A stretch of 64,000 nt of DNA from JALZVT01 sp964519335 (GTDB lineage Bacteria > Pseudomonadota > Gammaproteobacteria > Pseudomonadales > Azotimanducaceae), in the NCBI GenBank assembly GCA_964519335.1, contig CAZFIA010000004.1, forward strand, positions 17,985 through 81,984, read 5' to 3'. Position numbers and translations under genes: made by a program. Below, one piece after another: positions 61,982-64,000 of the stretch. Each line of letters begins with the position of its first letter. The first letter of the stretch is position 1. The notes under the pieces are model-generated. The model was not told the origin of the DNA. It saw only the letters and a program-made list of their open reading frames with translations, and ran no database searches.

Positions 61982-62998
61982 ATGACCAAACCCATTTCGG
62001 AATTTGTAGCAAAACTACCCAAAGCAGAACTTCACGTACATCTGGAAGGCACACTGGAGCCTGAGTTCTTGTTTGAGTGCGCTCGACGCAACGGCGTTGA
62101 ACTTTCTTACGAGTCCCCCGCTGAGGTGGTTGCGGCCTATGATTTTCATGACTTGCCGTCGTTCCTGGCCATCTACTACGCGGCGATGGACGTACTTCGA
62201 ACCGAGCAAGACTTCTATGACCTGGCGATTGCCTATTTCAGGAAAGCGGCTGAACAGAACGTGATTTACGCAGAACCCTTCTTTGATCCGCAGGCGCACA
62301 CCAGTCGCGGGGTGAGTTTTGAAACGGTGATCACCGGTATTCATCGGGCACAGGTTGATGCCGCTGCAGAACTAGGGCTTCAGTCAAATCTCATCATGTG
62401 TTTCTTGCGTGACATGAGCGCCGAGTCAGCGGCCGAACATCTGGAAATGGCTAAACCCTATCTTAGTTGGCTCGTGGGTGTTGGCCTCGACAGTGACGAG
62501 AAAGACAATCCACCCAGCAAGTTTGCGGCCACCTTTGCCCGTGCCCGCGAGCTTGGTTTAAAACTCACCATGCACTGCGATGTAAATCAGAAAGACATAG
62601 TAGGGCATATGTGGGAGTGCCTCGATCTCATAGAGGTCGATCGCATAGATCATGGGGTGAATGCGCTGGATGATCCGAAGCTGATTGCGGCGATTCGAGA
62701 ACGGGGTGTGGGATTAACGATTTGTCCCATATCCAACCGCTTTGTGGTGCAGACACTAACCGGCGATGAAATTCGCAGATTGTTGGCCGAAGGCATTTCA
62801 GCGACCGTGAACTCAGATGACCCCGCCTATTTTCGCGGCTATATGAACGAAAATCTCGAAGCGCTTGCCACAGATGCTGGCTTTGATGTGCAGGAGCTTG
62901 CGCAGCTCACGCGCAATGCGTTTGCGATTAGCTGGGCTGATCCGACGCTTAAAGCGACACTTTCTGGACAGCTTGAGGCCTATCTCCAGTCCCAGTAG
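61982..62998 (+). CDS. ADA-family deaminase with altered HAGE motif
   Basis: 338 residues. HVHLEG at the start, DRIDHGVN, CPISNRF and VNSDDPAYFRGY match the adenosine/adenine deaminase family and the metal ligands are kept. However, the usual HAGE block (zinc His and catalytic Glu) reads LTMHCDVNQKDIVGH: the His is present but the Glu three residues on is Val, with Asp at +2. Either another residue acts as general acid, or the activity differs from adenine/adenosine deamination. It is clearly distinct from the canonical copy at 28.0 kb. Preceded by AGGAG seven nt before the ATG. It is probably in one transcript with the phosphoribosyltransferase. Confidence 0.87.
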   Translation: MTKPISEFVAKLPKAELHVHLEGTLEPEFLFECARRNGVELSYESPAEVVAAYDFHDLPSFLAIYYAAMDVLRTEQDFYDLAIAYFRKAAEQNVIYAEPFFDPQAHTSRGVSFETVITGIHRAQVDAAAELGLQSNLIMCFLRDMSAESAAEHLEMAKPYLSWLVGVGLDSDEKDNPPSKFAATFARARELGLKLTMHCDVNQKDIVGHMWECLDLIEVDRIDHGVNALDDPKLIAAIRERGVGLTICPISNRFVVQTLTGDEIRRLLAEGISATVNSDDPAYFRGYMNENLEALATDAGFDVQELAQLTRNAFAISWADPTLKATLSGQLEAYLQSQ

Positions 62999-63076
62999 CT
63001 GCTTTCAAGCCACTTCTGGTTAACAAGTTCAATATTAACAGTGACTTAGGAGTCTAATAGTGAGCTTATGGTAAGC

Positions 63077-63105
63077 TTGTGTCCGATGTGGTGCGGCAGT
63101 ACAAT
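63077..63105 (+). promoter_or_regulatory. Possible sigma-70 promoter for infC
   Basis: TTGTGT at 63077-63082 and TACAAT at 63100-63105 with exact 17-nt spacing, about 180 nt before infC. The -35 is weak. The stretch 62999-63276 holds no gene; a 7-bp hairpin (63126-63132 with 63153-63159) lies in the leader. Confidence 0.4.
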
Positions 63106-63271
63106 CCGCCCGCTTTCGTCCTTTGGGTCGGAATCGTTCTGCTGTGGGCAAATCCGATCCTGGAGAGGAGGGGGGTTTAGGCCTTTGAATCGATGCCGTC
63201 GCTACTAGTAACCAAAAAGCAACCAAATAGCAGCTCAAAAGGCGGCTGATGGACGAGTTTCGATAATTTAC

Positions 63272-63275
63272 GGAG
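63272..63275 (+). promoter_or_regulatory. Shine-Dalgarno GGAG that fixes the infC start
   Basis: GGAG lies 7 nt before the ATT at 63283. The in-frame TTG at 63277 is only 1 nt from it and therefore cannot be the start. Confidence 0.8.
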
Positions 63276-63282
63276 ATTGCTT

Positions 63283-63816
63283 ATTAAAAAAGGTGCAAAG
63301 CGCGCTGACCGCTCGGTTCTAAATGAAGATATCCGGGTGCCCAATGTTCGCTTGATTGGTGCAGATGGTTCCCAGGTGGGAATTGTTGCGCGAGATGACG
63401 CTCTAGCGGAAGCTAAAAAGGCTTCACTGGATTTGGTTCTTATATCGCCGGATGCCGAACCGCCCGTGTGCAAAATCATGGACTACGGCAAGCACGTCTT
63501 CGAACAGAAGAAGGTGAAGGCGGCGCAAAAGAAGAAGCAAAAGCAGACGCAAGTTAAAGAGATGAAGTTTCGCCCGGGCACTGAAGAAGGCGACTATGCA
63601 GTAAAGCTTCGCAACCTTGTGCGATTTCTGGAAGAGGGTGACAAGGCGAAAGTCTCGTTACGCTTTCGCGGCAGAGAGGTAGTGCATCCCGAGATTGGGA
63701 TGAACCTGATGCAGCGAATAGAGGATGATCTGGCCGACTACGGCACAGTAGAATCCCCGCCAAAGTTTGAAGGACGCCAGGTCATTATGGTTCTGGCGCC
63801 TAAAAGGAAGAAGTAA
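63283..63816 (+). CDS. infC: Translation initiation factor IF-3 (AUU start)
   Basis: 177 residues. IF-3 binds the 30S subunit and checks the initiator codon. The N-terminal domain (RSVLNEDIRVPNVRLIGADGSQVG in outline, ISPDAEPPVCKIMDYGKH) and C-terminal domain (VKEMKFRPGTEEGDY, VSLRFRGREVVHPEIG, GRQVIMVLAPKRKK) are complete. The only sensible start is ATT at 63283, giving the residues KKGAKRA that parallel E. coli (KGGKRV); AUU allows IF-3 to repress its own translation. It is followed by rpmI after 178 nt. No thrS precedes it in this window, unlike the usual thrS-infC order. Confidence 0.96.
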   Translation: MKKGAKRADRSVLNEDIRVPNVRLIGADGSQVGIVARDDALAEAKKASLDLVLISPDAEPPVCKIMDYGKHVFEQKKVKAAQKKKQKQTQVKEMKFRPGTEEGDYAVKLRNLVRFLEEGDKAKVSLRFRGREVVHPEIGMNLMQRIEDDLADYGTVESPPKFEGRQVIMVLAPKRKK

Positions 63817-63994
63817 CCTCGTAAAACGGTTGCTCTCCACATAAAGAAGCTCATAGAAGCTTCCCCTATTTTCCGCGCTCTTCGTAGTCGAAGACGAAAG
63901 GGTCTTAGGGCATAAAACGATCGGACCTGTAGCTGTGCATGTAAATGCGCGAGTTATTTGAGTCTTAAATTGAACATGTTACTGGAGCATCATA
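63817..63994 (+). promoter_or_regulatory. infC-rpmI leader
   Basis: 178 nt without a gene between infC and rpmI. It has a 6-bp hairpin (63846-63851 with 63858-63863). In E. coli, ribosomal protein L20 binds this region to repress rpmI; equivalent control is possible but the L20 target cannot be confirmed by eye. Confidence 0.45.
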
Positions 63995-64000
63995 ATGCCC
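63995..64000 (+). CDS. rpmI: 50S ribosomal protein L35, first two codons (cut by window end)
   Basis: ATGCCC at the window edge, preceded by TGGAG with 9 nt spacing. L35 begins Met-Pro, and rpmI is the expected neighbour of infC. Only two codons are present, so the identification rests on position. Confidence 0.6.

Noticed and set aside
63277..63279. TTG as infC start
   Set aside because: It is only 1 nt from the GGAG; the ATT two codons later has ideal spacing and matches the known IF-3 start.

Overview
The window looks like chromosome from a (probably marine) gammaproteobacterium, most likely a draft assembly because of a 100-N scaffold gap at 51246-51345. The clues are an infC gene with an AUU start just upstream of rpmI, a PuuD/PuuE/HIUase/OHCU-decarboxylase purine route, a RutR-box-like operator beside a TetR gene, and an AhpD-like gene with an in-frame UGA of the kind described from marine microbes. 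No phage, insertion sequence or CRISPR array is visible; gene order is dense, with many 1-4 nt overlaps.

Layout. 0.1-3.7 kb: TVP38/DedA-type membrane protein, disulfide oxidoreductase and APC permease. 3.7-11.5 kb: secreted M23-type protein, YihY/BrkB protein, uvrB with an overlapping pentapeptide-repeat gene, and an acyl-CoA synthetase. 11.6-16.5 kb: cell-envelope genes (repeat lipoprotein with peptidoglycan-binding domain, BON-OmpA protein, coiled-coil protein). 16.5-19.3 kb: Cys/Met PLP enzyme, a pair of carboxymuconolactone-decarboxylase-fold genes of which the second reads through UGA at a CxxC position (predicted selenoprotein), a small unknown gene and tRNA-Val(GAC). 19.3-21.5 kb: D-threonine-aldolase-like and TauD-like genes.

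21.5-47.7 kb and 57.2-63.0 kb form a purine-utilisation region. A minus-strand cluster (36442 down to 24588) runs: 2OG oxygenase, TonB-dependent receptor, lipoprotein NUP, secreted ADGF-type adenosine deaminase, second NUP lipoprotein, adenine deaminase, SRPBCC protein, cytochrome P450, NCS2 permease. It suggests outer-membrane capture of purine nucleosides or modified purines, periplasmic processing and base uptake. A second minus-strand operon (45567 to 37501) carries XdhABC, OHCU decarboxylase, HIUase, guanine deaminase and PuuD, turning hypoxanthine/guanine into allantoin. Divergent from it are a RutR-like regulator and an 8-oxoguanine deaminase. Allantoinase PuuE (36.6 kb), allantoate amidohydrolase and ureidoglycine aminohydrolase (58.6-60.7 kb) continue to ureidoglycolate. 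AMP nucleosidase, nucleoside hydrolase, two phosphoribosyltransferases, a second NCS2 permease and a third ADA-family enzyme complete the set. Nothing for ureidoglycolate breakdown is in the window.

47.7-53.6 kb holds a second unusual locus: a PapD-like periplasmic chaperone with three secreted pilin-like proteins, no recognisable FimD-type usher, and a divergent 870-residue outer-membrane protein with LysM, beta-barrel-like and SdrD-B-like parts. 53.7-57.1 kb has an SDR, a GPH-type symporter and an acyl-CoA dehydrogenase. The right end (63.3-64.0 kb) is infC and the first two codons of rpmI. All functions are from reading sequence by eye; no database search was run.
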